Source: Thermomicrobiales bacterium (GTDB lineage Bacteria; Chloroflexota; Chloroflexia; Thermomicrobiales; UBA6265). From it: a stretch of DNA of 64,000 nt. Below, piece by piece: positions 45,156 through 54,872 of the stretch. The notes under the pieces are model-generated. The model was not told the origin of the DNA. It saw only the letters and a program-made list of their open reading frames with translations, and made no database searches. The stretch is from NCBI GenBank assembly GCA_023957115.1, contig JAMLHN010000018.1, positions 1 to 64,000 of the forward strand. Reading direction: 5' to 3'. Both the position numbers and the translations under genes were made by a program. The stretch's first letter is position 1. Each line of letters starts with the position of its first letter.

Positions 45156-46531
45156 CTAGATCAAACCGGTGATGATCTCGCCAGCCTTGGCCATCGCTTC
45201 CTCACCGGACTGCTCACCGCGATAGGCTCGCTCGACCTCCGGCCACATGGTACGTACCATCTCGGCCCAATTCACATGGATCTGCGGCGGCTGGACCGCC
45301 GGCACCAGCTCCGCCTGGATCTTTTCCAGATGCGGATTGTTGTAGGGCGGGACGCTGTCGACGCGGACCGTCTGCAATCCGATTCGAGCGGCATACGGGT
45401 TGATCACATCCGCCTCGGCGAACCACTTGACGAACTCCCATGCCGCTTCCTTGTTGGGACTTTCCTCGGAAATCGTGGCGTAGCCGAAGTTGCCCATGGC
45501 GGTCCGGGTCGAGCCGTCTTCGCCGGCCGGAGCCATCGCAACGTCGTATTCGAACGGCAACCCAGGATCGGCATCCCAAACCGTGGCGCGCCAGGACTCG
45601 TCATGCAGGATCGCAATACGTCCCGCTGCGAAGAGCGCCGCCTGGCCCTCCCAGTCGTAGGCGCCGACATCGGGCGTCACTTTGTGCACCGACTGCAAGT
45701 CGGAGAGATATTGCGTTCCGGCCGCGCCAAGCGGATCCACATTCTGTGCGGTGAGATCGCCGGTGAGAATATCGGCGCCATCGTTGTGGATATGCAGAGA
45801 CCAGTCCCGGAACGCGGAATCCGCAACCGAATCGCGCAGCTTTCGAACCCGTACACGCCGTCGCGCGTCATCTCCAGCGCGGCATCCAGCATCCCCTGCC
45901 GGGTCTCGGGAAACTCGGTGATACCGGCTTCTTCGAAGAGATTCAGGTTGTACCAGATATTGAAGACCGCGCCGAGCACGCCAACGCCGTACTCCGCTCC
46001 GCCAACGTTCACCACATCCCAGGTGAAGGGCGCAATCGCCGCTCGCTCGTCTGCCCAGGCTGGGTCGTTGGCAAGCGAGGTGATGTCGGCAATCAATCCC
46101 TCGGACACCCAGCGGGCGAGCACCTGGTCGGTGTTGTAGACCACGTCCCAGGGATCTCCACTGGCATACCCGGCAGTCAGCTGCTCGGGCATGGTCGCCC
46201 AGTCATAGAACTCCGGCTGCAGGATGATGCCCGGATGCGCCGCTTCGAAATCGGCCTTCATCTCCTGCCAGATCTCGGCATCGTTGGGTGCATGGACGCC
46301 CTTGACGAACCGAATCGTCGCGTCCGCCTGTTTCGTCCAACGAGACACCGACGGTTTGGTCGCCGGCGCGGCCAGCGTATCCGCCAGCCGTGTTGCCATC
46401 GCCACACTGGCGCCGGCGGCCGTCATGCGTCCCATGAATTGACGGCGGCTGATAAGCGATCGTGAATAATCGACGATCGCCTCATCGCGAAGCGTCTTGT
46501 TTCGAAGCAACCGTTCCAGCAACAAACTCAC
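45156..46531 (-). pseudogene. Extracellular solute-binding protein, one frameshift
   Basis: Sugar-type (family 1) substrate-binding protein of the importer. GTG start at 46531 behind AGGGAG. A Tat-type signal SRRQFMGRMTAAGASVAM is followed by the mature domain with KADFEAAHPGIILQPEFY and PWDVVYNTDQ. The second half has GRIAILHDESWRATVW and KEAAWEFVKWFAEADVINP. The frame is lost near 45830, where one base is missing in ATTCCGCG. Adding it back joins the halves (AFRDWSLHIHNDGAD) into 458 residues, a normal size. It is otherwise intact, so it is probably a sequence error or a very recent mutation. Confidence 0.85.
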
Positions 46532-46698
46532 CTGTCGCGTCTCCCTTTCGTTCGATCTGCCAAATACTGGCAATCCAGATCTGCCGAACCACTGTGGAAC
46601 GAATTGGTCGCGCCGGATACGAGCCTCCGTCTCGCTCGGATCAAGCGACTGCATAAGCTCATTCGGATCGTAAGCAGTTTACAAAGCGTCTGAAGCGC

Positions 46699-46728
46699 AG
46701 TATAAGAACGCGATCGAGACGCTGTCAA
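46699..46728 (-). promoter_or_regulatory. Strong sigma-70 promoter of the sugar operon
   Basis: On the minus strand TTGACA (46723-46728) and TATACT (46699-46704) are separated by 18 bp, close to consensus. It gives a leader of about 160 nt before the GTG start of the binding-protein gene. Confidence 0.75.
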
Positions 46729-46800
46729 TCGACACTGATCAGTCGAGAACAAGGCAAATCTCAACGCAACGTTGAGCCAATTCTGCATACAGAGGAGCGC

Positions 46801-48876
46801 ATGGAAGGGATGGAGTCGTTGCCTGAGCCGTCGATATCTCTCGGCATCGATACGGGCGGGACGTTTACCGACCTCGTCGCGTTCGATGCCCAGTCCGGCC
46901 AGTTGGCCACATTCAAGACCCCATCGGTTGCCGCGAAACCAGGACAGGCGCTCTTCAACGCGATCCAGGGTTCCGAGGTCGACGTCGCCAGAATCGCCGA
47001 GCTCGTTCATGGAACGACCGTCTGCACCAATGCGCTCATCGAACGCACCGGCGCGCGGGTCGGATTCCTGACGACCCGCGGTCACGAAGACATTCCCTAC
47101 ATTCAGCGCATCAACCGCAAGACACTCTACGACCTGCAATGGCGCAAGCCGAAACCGCTGCTGCAATCGCGAGGGGACTGCCTGGGCATCGACGAGCGTA
47201 TGGGGAGCGCCGGTCAGGAGATCCTGCCGATCGACCCCGATGACGTTGCCGCGCAATGCGCGATTCTCCGCGCGCGTGGGGTCGAAGCGGTCGCAATCTG
47301 CCTCCTCTTCTCCTACGTCGAACCCGCGCACGAGCAGCTCGTCGCCGAGATCGTCGCGCGTGAGCTGCCGGGGATTCCGATCTCGATCTCGCACGAGGTG
47401 GCGCCGATCTGGCGTGAATACGAGCGCGCATCCACCACTATTGCCGATACCTATCTCAAACCCCTGATGAGCACCTATGTCGACAGCCTGACCGAGTCGC
47501 TGGCCGAGATCGAGATGCGGGCGCCTTGGACCATCATGAAGTCGAACGGCGGCGCAATGAAAGCCGCCGCCGCGGTCGCCAACCCGATCCAAACCGCGCA
47601 ATCCGGTCCAGCCGGTGGCATGATCGCCGCGGCCGCGCTCGGGAAGCAGGCCGGCGAGCCGAATCTGCTAACGCTCGACATGGGTGGAACCAGTGCCGAT
47701 GTCGGTCTGATCATCGACGGAGCGCAGAAACACACAACCGAATATGAGATCGAATGGGGCGTTCCCGCCGCCATTCCGTTGATCGACATCAAGTCGATCG
47801 GCGCGGGCGGCGGCAGCATCGCCTGGATCGACGCCGGTGGATTCCTCCGCGTTGGTCCGCAAAGCGCGCGGGCACTCCCGGGACCAGCCTGCTACGGACG
47901 CGGGGGCACCCTGCCAACCGTCACTGACGCCAATGTGGTGATGGGCCGCATCGACCCCGGGAATTTCCTCGGCGGCCGGATGACTCTCGACCGCGACGCG
48001 GCGGAGGCCGCCATCGCTCCCCTCGCCGCGCAGCTCGACATGTCGGTGCTCGATCTGGCCGCGGCCATTACCGCCATTGCCGACGAAAACATGGCCGGCG
48101 CGGTCAAGATGATCTCGATCGAGCGCGGGCACGATCCCCGCCGGTTCACCCTTTTCGGGTTCGGCGGCGCGGGACCGCTCCACGCCTGCGCGGTGGCGCG
48201 GGCGCTGGGAATCCCCAAAGTCCTCATTCCGATCTTTCCGGGGAATGCCTCGGCCCTGGGAATGCTGATCGCCGAACGGCGGGTCGACAAGGTCTGGACG
48301 CAGGCGTTCAGATCGACCCAGGTCGACGAGACGCAAGTAGCGCAGCAGTTCCAAATCATTCTCGATGCGGCGCTGGCCGAGCTCCGGGCCGAAGGCTTCA
48401 CCGGCGACCCATCGGTGGAGTACTCGATCAATATGCGTTATCTGGGACAGAACTATGAGCAGGAAGTCCCGATCGCGCTCGACGGCGCGATCGGGATGCT
48501 GGAAACGGCCTACCGAACGTTCGAGGATCACCATGCAGCCCTCTACGGCTACACGATCGAGAACGAAGTGATCGAGCTGGTTTCCTTTCGGGTTACGGTA
48601 CGAGGCAGCCGTCCACCGATACGGCTCTCGGTCGAGCCGGACCGCTCGGCTCCGGCGCAGCGTCCCGGCCGGGAGGTCTTCTTCCGGGGGCATGGGTTCG
48701 TTTCCGCGACCGTCTGGGATCGATACAAGCTGCCGCTGGGGTCACGAATCGATGGACCAGCCGTCATCGAGGAACCTGGCTCGACGACATTGATCGAGCC
48801 GGACATGTGGGCAGAGGTCCTGGATGACGGGCAACTACTGATCTGGGTCGCACCGGAAACCGAGGGACAGGCATGA
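46801..48876 (+). CDS. hyuA: Hydantoinase/oxoprolinase A-type subunit
   Basis: ATP-dependent ring-opening or carboxylating enzyme subunit of the HyuA/acetone-carboxylase-beta superfamily, 691 residues. The ASKHA-type ATP site is IDTGGTFTDLVAFD near residue 18, then LVHGTTVCTNALIER, LTLDMGGTSADVGLI and FGFGGAGPLHACAVA. Substrates in the family include hydantoins, 5-oxoproline and ketones, so the exact one cannot be named. The ATG follows GAGGAG; it is divergent from the sugar operon and overlaps hyuB by 4 bp. Confidence 0.92.
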   Translation: MEGMESLPEPSISLGIDTGGTFTDLVAFDAQSGQLATFKTPSVAAKPGQALFNAIQGSEVDVARIAELVHGTTVCTNALIERTGARVGFLTTRGHEDIPYIQRINRKTLYDLQWRKPKPLLQSRGDCLGIDERMGSAGQEILPIDPDDVAAQCAILRARGVEAVAICLLFSYVEPAHEQLVAEIVARELPGIPISISHEVAPIWREYERASTTIADTYLKPLMSTYVDSLTESLAEIEMRAPWTIMKSNGGAMKAAAAVANPIQTAQSGPAGGMIAAAALGKQAGEPNLLTLDMGGTSADVGLIIDGAQKHTTEYEIEWGVPAAIPLIDIKSIGAGGGSIAWIDAGGFLRVGPQSARALPGPACYGRGGTLPTVTDANVVMGRIDPGNFLGGRMTLDRDAAEAAIAPLAAQLDMSVLDLAAAITAIADENMAGAVKMISIERGHDPRRFTLFGFGGAGPLHACAVARALGIPKVLIPIFPGNASALGMLIAERRVDKVWTQAFRSTQVDETQVAQQFQIILDAALAELRAEGFTGDPSVEYSINMRYLGQNYEQEVPIALDGAIGMLETAYRTFEDHHAALYGYTIENEVIELVSFRVTVRGSRPPIRLSVEPDRSAPAQRPGREVFFRGHGFVSATVWDRYKLPLGSRIDGPAVIEEPGSTTLIEPDMWAEVLDDGQLLIWVAPETEGQA

Positions 48877-50603
48877 CATCGACGCAATCGAATCCAATCG
48901 ACCCCGTCACCCTGACGGTCATCGACAATTTCCTCACGTCCACCTGCCGCGACATGGGCGTGACGATGATGAAAACGAGCTATTCGCCAATCTTCAACGA
49001 ATCGCTCGACTTTTCGTGCGTGATCTTCGATCCCGATGGACAGATGCTGGCGCAGGCCGAATTCTGCCCCTCCCAAATCGGCACCGTGAAATTCACGGTG
49101 ACCTGGACGCTGGACGAGCTCGGTCTTGATGGGTTCGAGCCGGGCGATGTCGTCGTCCACGACGATCCGTATCGCGGGTCCGGGCACGTTCCCGAGCATA
49201 TGATGCTCAAGCCCGTCTTCTATAACGGCAAGATCTTTGCCTTTGTTGCGAACGTGGCCCATATGTCGGAACCCGGAGCCAAGACCCCGGGAGGTCTCTC
49301 CGGCGACGCCACGGAAGTCTTCCAGGAAGGTTTGCTCCTGCCGCCGGTCAAGATTCGATCGCGCGGCAAGGATGTCCCCGATATCTGGAAGATCATCCTC
49401 GCCAATCACCGCACGCCCAAAGTGACCTACGGCGACTTCCGCGCGATGCTGGCCTCGCTCGATCTCGCCGAGGCACGCATCATCGAGCTCCTCGATACCT
49501 ATGGCGAGGAGCTGGTGCGGGAAGCATCCCGCCAGTTGATGACCATTTCCGAACGACGCATGCGCGCAGAGATCGCGGCGATCCCCAACGGCGTCTACTC
49601 GTTCGAGGACGCCATCGAAGACGATGGCATCGGCACGCGCGATTTCCCCATGCGACTCAGATTGTCGGTCCGCGACGACGATATCATTGCCGACTTCACC
49701 GGATCGGCTCCGCAGGCGATCGGACCGGTCAATGCGATCTATGCGGTCACCGCCTCGGCCGTCTACAACGCGTTTCTCCACCTCACCGATCCCACCATCC
49801 CGCGTAATGAGGGATGTTACCGGCCATTCACGATCATCGCGCCACCCGGCACCATCGTGAATTGCAGCTTTCCCGCTCCGGTCGCGGGCGGGAACACGGA
49901 AACGAGTCCCCGAATTACCGATATGGTGTTCGGCGCCCTGCAACAAGCAATCCCGGACCGCGTGGTCGCCTCATGTGGGGGGACGTCGTCGCCATTCCTC
50001 TTCGGCGGGACCGATCCGCGCACCGGCGATCTCTACGCTCACTTCCATTTCGAGGGCGTCGGCTGGGGTGGACGCAAAGGCGCCGATGGCAACGACATGG
50101 TCGTGACGATCAATGGCAACTGCCGCAATACGCCGGTCGAGGTTTTCGAAACACGCTATCCGGCGTTCCTGATCGACTCGTACCGGCTGCTCGCGGACTC
50201 CGGCGGCCCGGGACAATGGCGTGGTGGCCTCGGAGGCGAACGCGTCCTGACCGTCCAGAACGAGGTGACGGTCAGCGCGCTGCTCAACCGGATGAAAACC
50301 GACCCCTGGGGCGTGCTCGGCGGCGACGCCGGGTCCCGGGGCGGTCTCTGGTTCCGGCCGGATGCGAACAGCGAATGGCGGACCTTCGTCGATGCCTTCG
50401 GGACGCGCTCCCCGTCCAAGTTCTCCGGAATCACCCTGGAATCGGGCAACCAGGTTCGTATCGTCATGCCCGGCGGCGGGGGGTACGGCTCCCCAGCCGA
50501 CCGCGATCCGGCGCTGATCTCGCAGGATATCGAAAACGGATTCGTCAGCATCGAGCGCGCGGAGCGAGACTATGGCTTTCAGGCTGGAATGGGAGAGCGG
50601 TAG
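48873..50603 (+). CDS. hyuB: Hydantoinase B-type subunit
   Basis: Partner of HyuA, 576 residues. Family features: VIDNFLTSTCRDMGVTMMKTSYS, DVVVHDDPYRGSGHVPEHMM (His/Asp-rich probable metal site), FVANVAHMSEPGAKTPGGLSGD, and a Gly-rich C-terminus PGGGGYGSPADRDP. It overlaps hyuA by 4 bp, so the two are translated together. Confidence 0.92.
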   Translation: MTSTQSNPIDPVTLTVIDNFLTSTCRDMGVTMMKTSYSPIFNESLDFSCVIFDPDGQMLAQAEFCPSQIGTVKFTVTWTLDELGLDGFEPGDVVVHDDPYRGSGHVPEHMMLKPVFYNGKIFAFVANVAHMSEPGAKTPGGLSGDATEVFQEGLLLPPVKIRSRGKDVPDIWKIILANHRTPKVTYGDFRAMLASLDLAEARIIELLDTYGEELVREASRQLMTISERRMRAEIAAIPNGVYSFEDAIEDDGIGTRDFPMRLRLSVRDDDIIADFTGSAPQAIGPVNAIYAVTASAVYNAFLHLTDPTIPRNEGCYRPFTIIAPPGTIVNCSFPAPVAGGNTETSPRITDMVFGALQQAIPDRVVASCGGTSSPFLFGGTDPRTGDLYAHFHFEGVGWGGRKGADGNDMVVTINGNCRNTPVEVFETRYPAFLIDSYRLLADSGGPGQWRGGLGGERVLTVQNEVTVSALLNRMKTDPWGVLGGDAGSRGGLWFRPDANSEWRTFVDAFGTRSPSKFSGITLESGNQVRIVMPGGGGYGSPADRDPALISQDIENGFVSIERAERDYGFQAGMGER

Positions 50604-50606
50604 GTC

Positions 50607-50849
50607 ATGACAACGAAAGGCCACGAGGGGAGCTGGGTCACGATCGATGTCGGCTATGTCGACCCGCAACGGCGCTCGTGCGCGCTTTGTGGGCGACCAC
50701 TGGCGCGCCGGATCTGGCGCGAAAATGTCGAAGGCCACATGCGCGAGTTCTGTGAACCCGCACATGTCGCCCTCTATCGCGACTACTGGCTTCCGCTCTA
50801 CGGCGCCGGTGCGGCTACCGCTTCTTCGGAGCCTCGGCTTCCGACTTGA
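50607..50849 (+). CDS. Small Cys-rich protein next to hyuAB
   Basis: An 80-residue protein starting 3 bp after hyu[14 protein letters not shown] and a later [16 protein letters not shown] provide Cys-x2-Cys and Cys-x3-His, a plausible zinc site. A third small subunit is known in related acetone and acetophenone carboxylases; whether this is such a subunit is inference from position. Its last 35 bp overlap the convergent slipin gene. Confidence 0.7.
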   Translation: MTTKGHEGSWVTIDVGYVDPQRRSCALCGRPLARRIWRENVEGHMREFCEPAHVALYRDYWLPLYGAGAATASSEPRLPT

Positions 50850-51603
50850 GCAGGTTCTCCGGCAGGAGTCCGAGCAATTCGATTGGGAGCGGGAAGACGA
50901 TTGTCGTGTTCTTCTCGGTCCCGATCTCGCCCAGCGTCTGCAGATAGCGGAGCTGCAAGGCAACCGGTTCCCGCGCGATCACATTTGCGGCTTCGGAGAG
51001 TTGCTGGCTCGCCTGGAACTCGCCTTCGGCGTGAATGATCTTCGCCCGCTTCTCTCGTTCGGCCTCAGCTTGCCGGGCCATCGCGCGCTGCATCGACTGC
51101 GGCAGCTCGACGTCCTTGACCTCGACGATCGAAATCTTGACGCCCCAGGGCTCGGTTTGCTCGTCGATGATCCGCTGCAGCTCGGCGTTGATCTTCTCTC
51201 GTTCCGCCAGCAGCTCATCGAGCGACGATTGACCGAGCACGCTGCGGAGGGTCGTTTGGGCAATCTGCGATGTCGCGCGAATGTAGTCGGTGACATTCGT
51301 CACCGCGGCCGCCGGATCGATCACGCGGAAATAGGACACCGCGTTGACGCGTACCGTGACATTGTCCCGGGTGATGACTTCCTGCGAAGGAACATCCATC
51401 GTCACCGTGCGCAGGTCGACCTTGGTCATCCGCTCGACGAACGGCAAGAGGAGGATGAGACCGGGGCCCCGGGGGCCAACCAGGCGACCGAGCCGGAAGA
51501 CCACGCCGCGTTCGTATTCACGGACGATCTTGACCGATGCGAGCAACACGATCAGGACGAAGAGAATGATGACGGCGACCAGCGCCAGGCCAACTGCGGC
51601 CAT
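50815..51603 (-). CDS. Slipin/stomatin-like SPFH protein
   Basis: Membrane scaffold protein, 262 residues from the ATG at 51603 (AAGGAG site). One N-terminal span ([16 protein letters not shown] type) precedes the SPFH domain: [60 protein letters not shown]. The Ala/Glu-rich oligomerisation helix has [20 protein letters not shown]. It follows the NfeD gene by 51 bp; slipin and NfeD proteases are a known conserved pair. Confidence 0.94.
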   Translation of the reverse strand: MAAVGLALVAVIILFVLIVLLASVKIVREYERGVVFRLGRLVGPRGPGLILLLPFVERMTKVDLRTVTMDVPSQEVITRDNVTVRVNAVSYFRVIDPAAAVTNVTDYIRATSQIAQTTLRSVLGQSSLDELLAEREKINAELQRIIDEQTEPWGVKISIVEVKDVELPQSMQRAMARQAEAEREKRAKIIHAEGEFQASQQLSEAANVIAREPVALQLRYLQTLGEIGTEKNTTIVFPLPIELLGLLPENLLKSEAEAPKKR

Positions 51604-51654
51604 ATGGGGACGCTCCTTTCGAGCTACGCCGGCGCGGTCCGCGCACGACAAGAA

Positions 51655-53079
51655 TTACACAGGTTCCGGATTCCCCCAGGGTGGAACGGCCACCGACGCG
51701 CCCCCGCGCTGTTCGGCGTCGGTTGCGGGTCGAACGATCAAACGCAATCCATCGAGGCCGATCACGACCACGGAGTGCCCCTGTTCGAGCTCGTGATGGC
51801 CGGTCGATTCGTCGAGCGTGGCGCTCCAGAGCTCGCCTTGCGCGAAGACCATGCCGCTCGGCGCGAGCGTTTGCCGCACGACGCCGATCGCTCCCATCAA
51901 CCCTTCCCGGCCGACTTGCGACCGATTGAATCGCGTTTTCAAGGCGAAGGCCCCCATCAACACAAAGAATGTGGCAAGACAGATTGCCACGGTCCAAACG
52001 ACGACGCGTGAAAGCTCATACCCAGGAACACCCTCGTCGATGAGCATGAACGAGCCAAAGAGAAACGCCGCAACGCCACCCACAGTGAGCAAACCCGCGG
52101 ATGGAAGAAAAATGTCCGCGGCAAAGAGCAGGAACGCCAATCCCATCAGCGCCACGCCGGCCCAGTTGACCGGCAATGTGCCGAGCGAGAAGAGCCCGAC
52201 GATCAGCCCGATTGCCCCGGCGATTCCCGGCAACATTGCTCCTGGGTTCGAAAGCTCGAAGAAGAGCCCGAGCATGCCGAGACTGAGGAAGATGTAGCCG
52301 ATCGTCGGGTCGGCCAAGAATTGCAGCAATCGCTCGAAGACGCTCATCTCGACCGACGTTGTTTCCGCGCCGGCTGTGGCCAGGGTGACCGGGCCGCCGG
52401 CAAGCTCGACCGTACTGCCATCGATCTCGTTCAGCAGGGTTGGCAGATCGGGCGCGACATAGTCGATGACCCCCAACGCCAGTGCCTCGTCAGCCGTGAT
52501 GTTTGCGGCGTCGCGAACCGCGGATTCGGCCCAGTCGGCATTGCGACCGTACTGGTCCGCCAGATTGCGGATACGGGCGACGGCATCGTTGGTGATCTTG
52601 ACCGACATCGTGTCGTCGACATCGGAGACATTTCCGTCGGCGCCGAGGAAAACCGGCGAGGCCGAGCCGATATTGGTACCGGGGGCCATGGCCGCCACCT
52701 GCGACGCATAGCTGATGAAGACCCCGGCCGAGGCGGCACGCGCGCCACGCGGCGCCACATAGACGATGACCGGAACCTCGCTCTGGCTGATGTCCTCGAT
52801 GATGTCGTCCATCGCGGAGCTGAGTCCGCCGGGCGTATCCATCTCGAACACCACCGCGGCCGCCCCGTCGCGTTCTGCCCGGTCGATCGTCTTCTCAACA
52901 TACCGTGCCATGACCGGCGTAATGGTGCCGTCGATTTCCCCAACGATCACATGCGGCTGGTCGGATTGGGCAAACGAAGCCGTCAACGGCCAGAACAGGC
53001 CGATCGCAAGACAAAAAAGCCCCAGGAGCGGGAGTATCGGCCGCCGCGCAGATCGTTTCGTTTGGATATTGGTAGGCAC
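51655..53079 (-). CDS. NfeD-family membrane serine protease
   Basis: Long-form NfeD (NfeD1b type), 474 residues. Signal peptide (ILPLLGLFCLAIGLFWPL). ClpP-like domain with FEMDTPGG, catalytic Ser in ARAASAGVFISYA and catalytic Lys in SVKITNDAVARIR. Four to five membrane spans follow, then a C-terminal OB-fold domain (GAIGVVRQTLAPSGMVF, GHSVVVIGLDGLRL). It is thought to act with the slipin encoded next. Start ATG 53079. Confidence 0.93.
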   Translation of the reverse strand: MPTNIQTKRSARRPILPLLGLFCLAIGLFWPLTASFAQSDQPHVIVGEIDGTITPVMARYVEKTIDRAERDGAAAVVFEMDTPGGLSSAMDDIIEDISQSEVPVIVYVAPRGARAASAGVFISYASQVAAMAPGTNIGSASPVFLGADGNVSDVDDTMSVKITNDAVARIRNLADQYGRNADWAESAVRDAANITADEALALGVIDYVAPDLPTLLNEIDGSTVELAGGPVTLATAGAETTSVEMSVFERLLQFLADPTIGYIFLSLGMLGLFFELSNPGAMLPGIAGAIGLIVGLFSLGTLPVNWAGVALMGLAFLLFAADIFLPSAGLLTVGGVAAFLFGSFMLIDEGVPGYELSRVVVWTVAICLATFFVLMGAFALKTRFNRSQVGREGLMGAIGVVRQTLAPSGMVFAQGELWSATLDESTGHHELEQGHSVVVIGLDGLRLIVRPATDAEQRGGASVAVPPWGNPEPV

Positions 53080-53404
53080 AGCTCTTGGAGCTCCGGATTT
53101 CGCATGGCGGCAACCGCCAGCCCGTCACTCCTAATGATACTGGCGGCGAAGCGCCGGTCCCATCTCGGACGAGCCCATCGTAGGAGGTCGCCGCCGGCCC
53201 CGTACCGGCGAAGCACTGCCTACATCGGGCTGGCGGCTACAGCAGGCGTTGTTTCCCCAGGCAATCACTTGGATTCCATATGAATCCTGGATGGATACTG
53301 AGCAACCGGACGGTTGGGTGCTGGAGCCCAAAATGGAAGCGCACCGGACCGCGTTGGCCCGGTGCGTTCACGTTTCGATAAACGCGGCGTACCGGCGGCC
53401 GAGC
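53080..53404. terminator. Intergenic region with terminator of the sdh anchor gene
   Basis: No gene is seen. 53340-53366 forms a stem (CGCACCGG with CCGGTGCG) 39 bp past the stop of the minus-strand sdh gene, followed on that strand by CTTCCATTTT, a likely terminator. 53187-53210 carries GCCGCCGGCCCCGTACCGGCG, similar to the hairpin at 29241-29265. Confidence 0.6.
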
Positions 53405-54298
53405 CTACAGGAGCTCGTGCTGGATGATGATCCATCCGCTGATTGCAGTCAGGACGGCCGTCACCGCCAGCGCGGCCCAGAAGAGCTGCTTCTGCAGATG
53501 CAATCCGCGCTTCGAGAAGTTGATCAGGATGATTCGCAATCCATTGAGTGTGTGATAGAAGACGGCGCCAACCAGCGCAATCTCCATTGGAATCAGGAAC
53601 GGTGCCGCATAGACCGAGACCGCCTCGTCATAGACCTCCATGCTGAATCCGATCAGCATGATGTCGACGATATGGACGAGGAGGAAGAAGACGATTCCGG
53701 CTCCGGCCACCCGGTGGAGGATCCAGGCGTACTGGCCAAGATCGCCCCGGTAGATCGGCCGGGTGCCCAGGCTGATGTGCCGCAGAACGTAAATCACCAG
53801 CAACGCAGCGCCAACGTAGGTTGCGACCGCAAAGAGGTAGAGCGACCACTTGATGAGGTCGGCAACCCAGAACGCATCCGCCAGCGGACCGGCGTTCGAC
53901 CGGCCCTGCTCCTCGTCGAATGCGAAGATCGTAACTACGCCAAGCGCGAAGAAAATGATCCCGACCAGCCAGTTCAATCCATTGAGCGCAACGCGCCATC
54001 CGGCCGGTCGGATGAGATCGGTAATGATCATGCGAAGTCCGAGCATTCCGTGCCAGAGCGCGAAGAAGAGCAGCAAAAAGTCGAACGTCCGCCAGAAGGG
54101 ACTCGCCCAGCGGTTTGCAACGAAGTCAAACGTCGTCTCAGACGGTACATTGATGAAGTGCGTGATGATGACATGCCCACAGGCAAGAATCACCAGCGCC
54201 AATCCGGAAATCCGCAGGAAGTACCAGACGGCTCGGTCGAACCCGGGAATGCCCGCACTCACATCTGAATTCGGTCGCTCCGAAACCACCGCCGCCAT
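53405..54298 (-). CDS. Fused SdhD-SdhC membrane anchor of succinate dehydrogenase
   Basis: A 297-residue membrane protein with two halves. Residues 20-150 resemble actinobacterial-type SdhD (LRISGLALVILACGHVIITH, ASPFWRTFDFLLLFFALWHG, LRMII). Residues 190-297 resemble SdhC (WILHRVAGAGIVFFLLVHI, MEIALVGAVFYHTLNGLRII). Each half has about three spans and candidate haem-ligand His. The start is the ATG at 54298, ten bases after AGGAGGG; a GTG ten codons upstream is less likely. It should anchor SdhAB and pass electrons to quinone. sdhA and sdhB are not next to it in the window. Confidence 0.85.
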   Translation of the reverse strand: MAAVVSERPNSDVSAGIPGFDRAVWYFLRISGLALVILACGHVIITHFINVPSETTFDFVANRWASPFWRTFDFLLLFFALWHGMLGLRMIITDLIRPAGWRVALNGLNWLVGIIFFALGVVTIFAFDEEQGRSNAGPLADAFWVADLIKWSLYLFAVATYVGAALLVIYVLRHISLGTRPIYRGDLGQYAWILHRVAGAGIVFFLLVHIVDIMLIGFSMEVYDEAVSVYAAPFLIPMEIALVGAVFYHTLNGLRIILINFSKRGLHLQKQLFWAALAVTAVLTAISGWIIIQHELL

Positions 54299-54416
54299 CG
54301 AGACCAGTCCCTCCTGATACACCGGCACCGTGCCCTTCCGCAGCGGAACCGTATCCTTGCCGCGTCATTGTACGATCTTGTGGTACTCCCATCTGATCAT
54401 ATGAAACGGATGTCGC

Positions 54417-54872
54417 ATGACCGAGCTCGACGAGCGGGCGCCACAACGCAGAACAATCCCCTGGTATGTCGCGGCGGCTCCGCTTTGCGTCATGGTTGTC
54501 ATCTTCGCGCTGTCGAGCCGTTCACAGCTTCCCAATCTCGATGGCGGCCGTGATATTCAGAGCGTCGCGGGCCACTTCCTCGTCTACGCACTTCTCAGCG
54601 CCACGCTGACTCTTCTCTTTCGATCGCTGGGCTGGGGCATCGTTCCAGCGTTCGTGGTGGCGGTGCTCATCTCCGCGCTCTACGGTGTGTCCGACGAATT
54701 CCACCAGTCCTTCGTCCCGAATCGAGACTCAGACGTCCACGATCTGATCGTCGATTGTATCGGCGCGGTCTTTGGCAGCCTGCTCATGAACATGCTGGTG
54801 GAGACTCGCCGGCATCGTGCTAGTGCGTCGTCGGATGCTGACCGAGACCCGCCGGCGGCCGGGAATTCCTGA
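54417..54872 (+). CDS. VanZ-like membrane protein
   Basis: A 151-residue protein with about four spans. VanZ-family signature: IFALSSRSQLP, VAGHFLVYALLSATLTLL and YGVSDEFHQSFVPNRDSDVHDLIVDCIGAVFG (54684-54774). The family's function is unclear; some members relate to glycopeptide resistance. The last 53 bp overlap the convergent ABC permease gene. Confidence 0.9.
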   Translation: MTELDERAPQRRTIPWYVAAAPLCVMVVIFALSSRSQLPNLDGGRDIQSVAGHFLVYALLSATLTLLFRSLGWGIVPAFVVAVLISALYGVSDEFHQSFVPNRDSDVHDLIVDCIGAVFGSLLMNMLVETRRHRASASSDADRDPPAAGNS

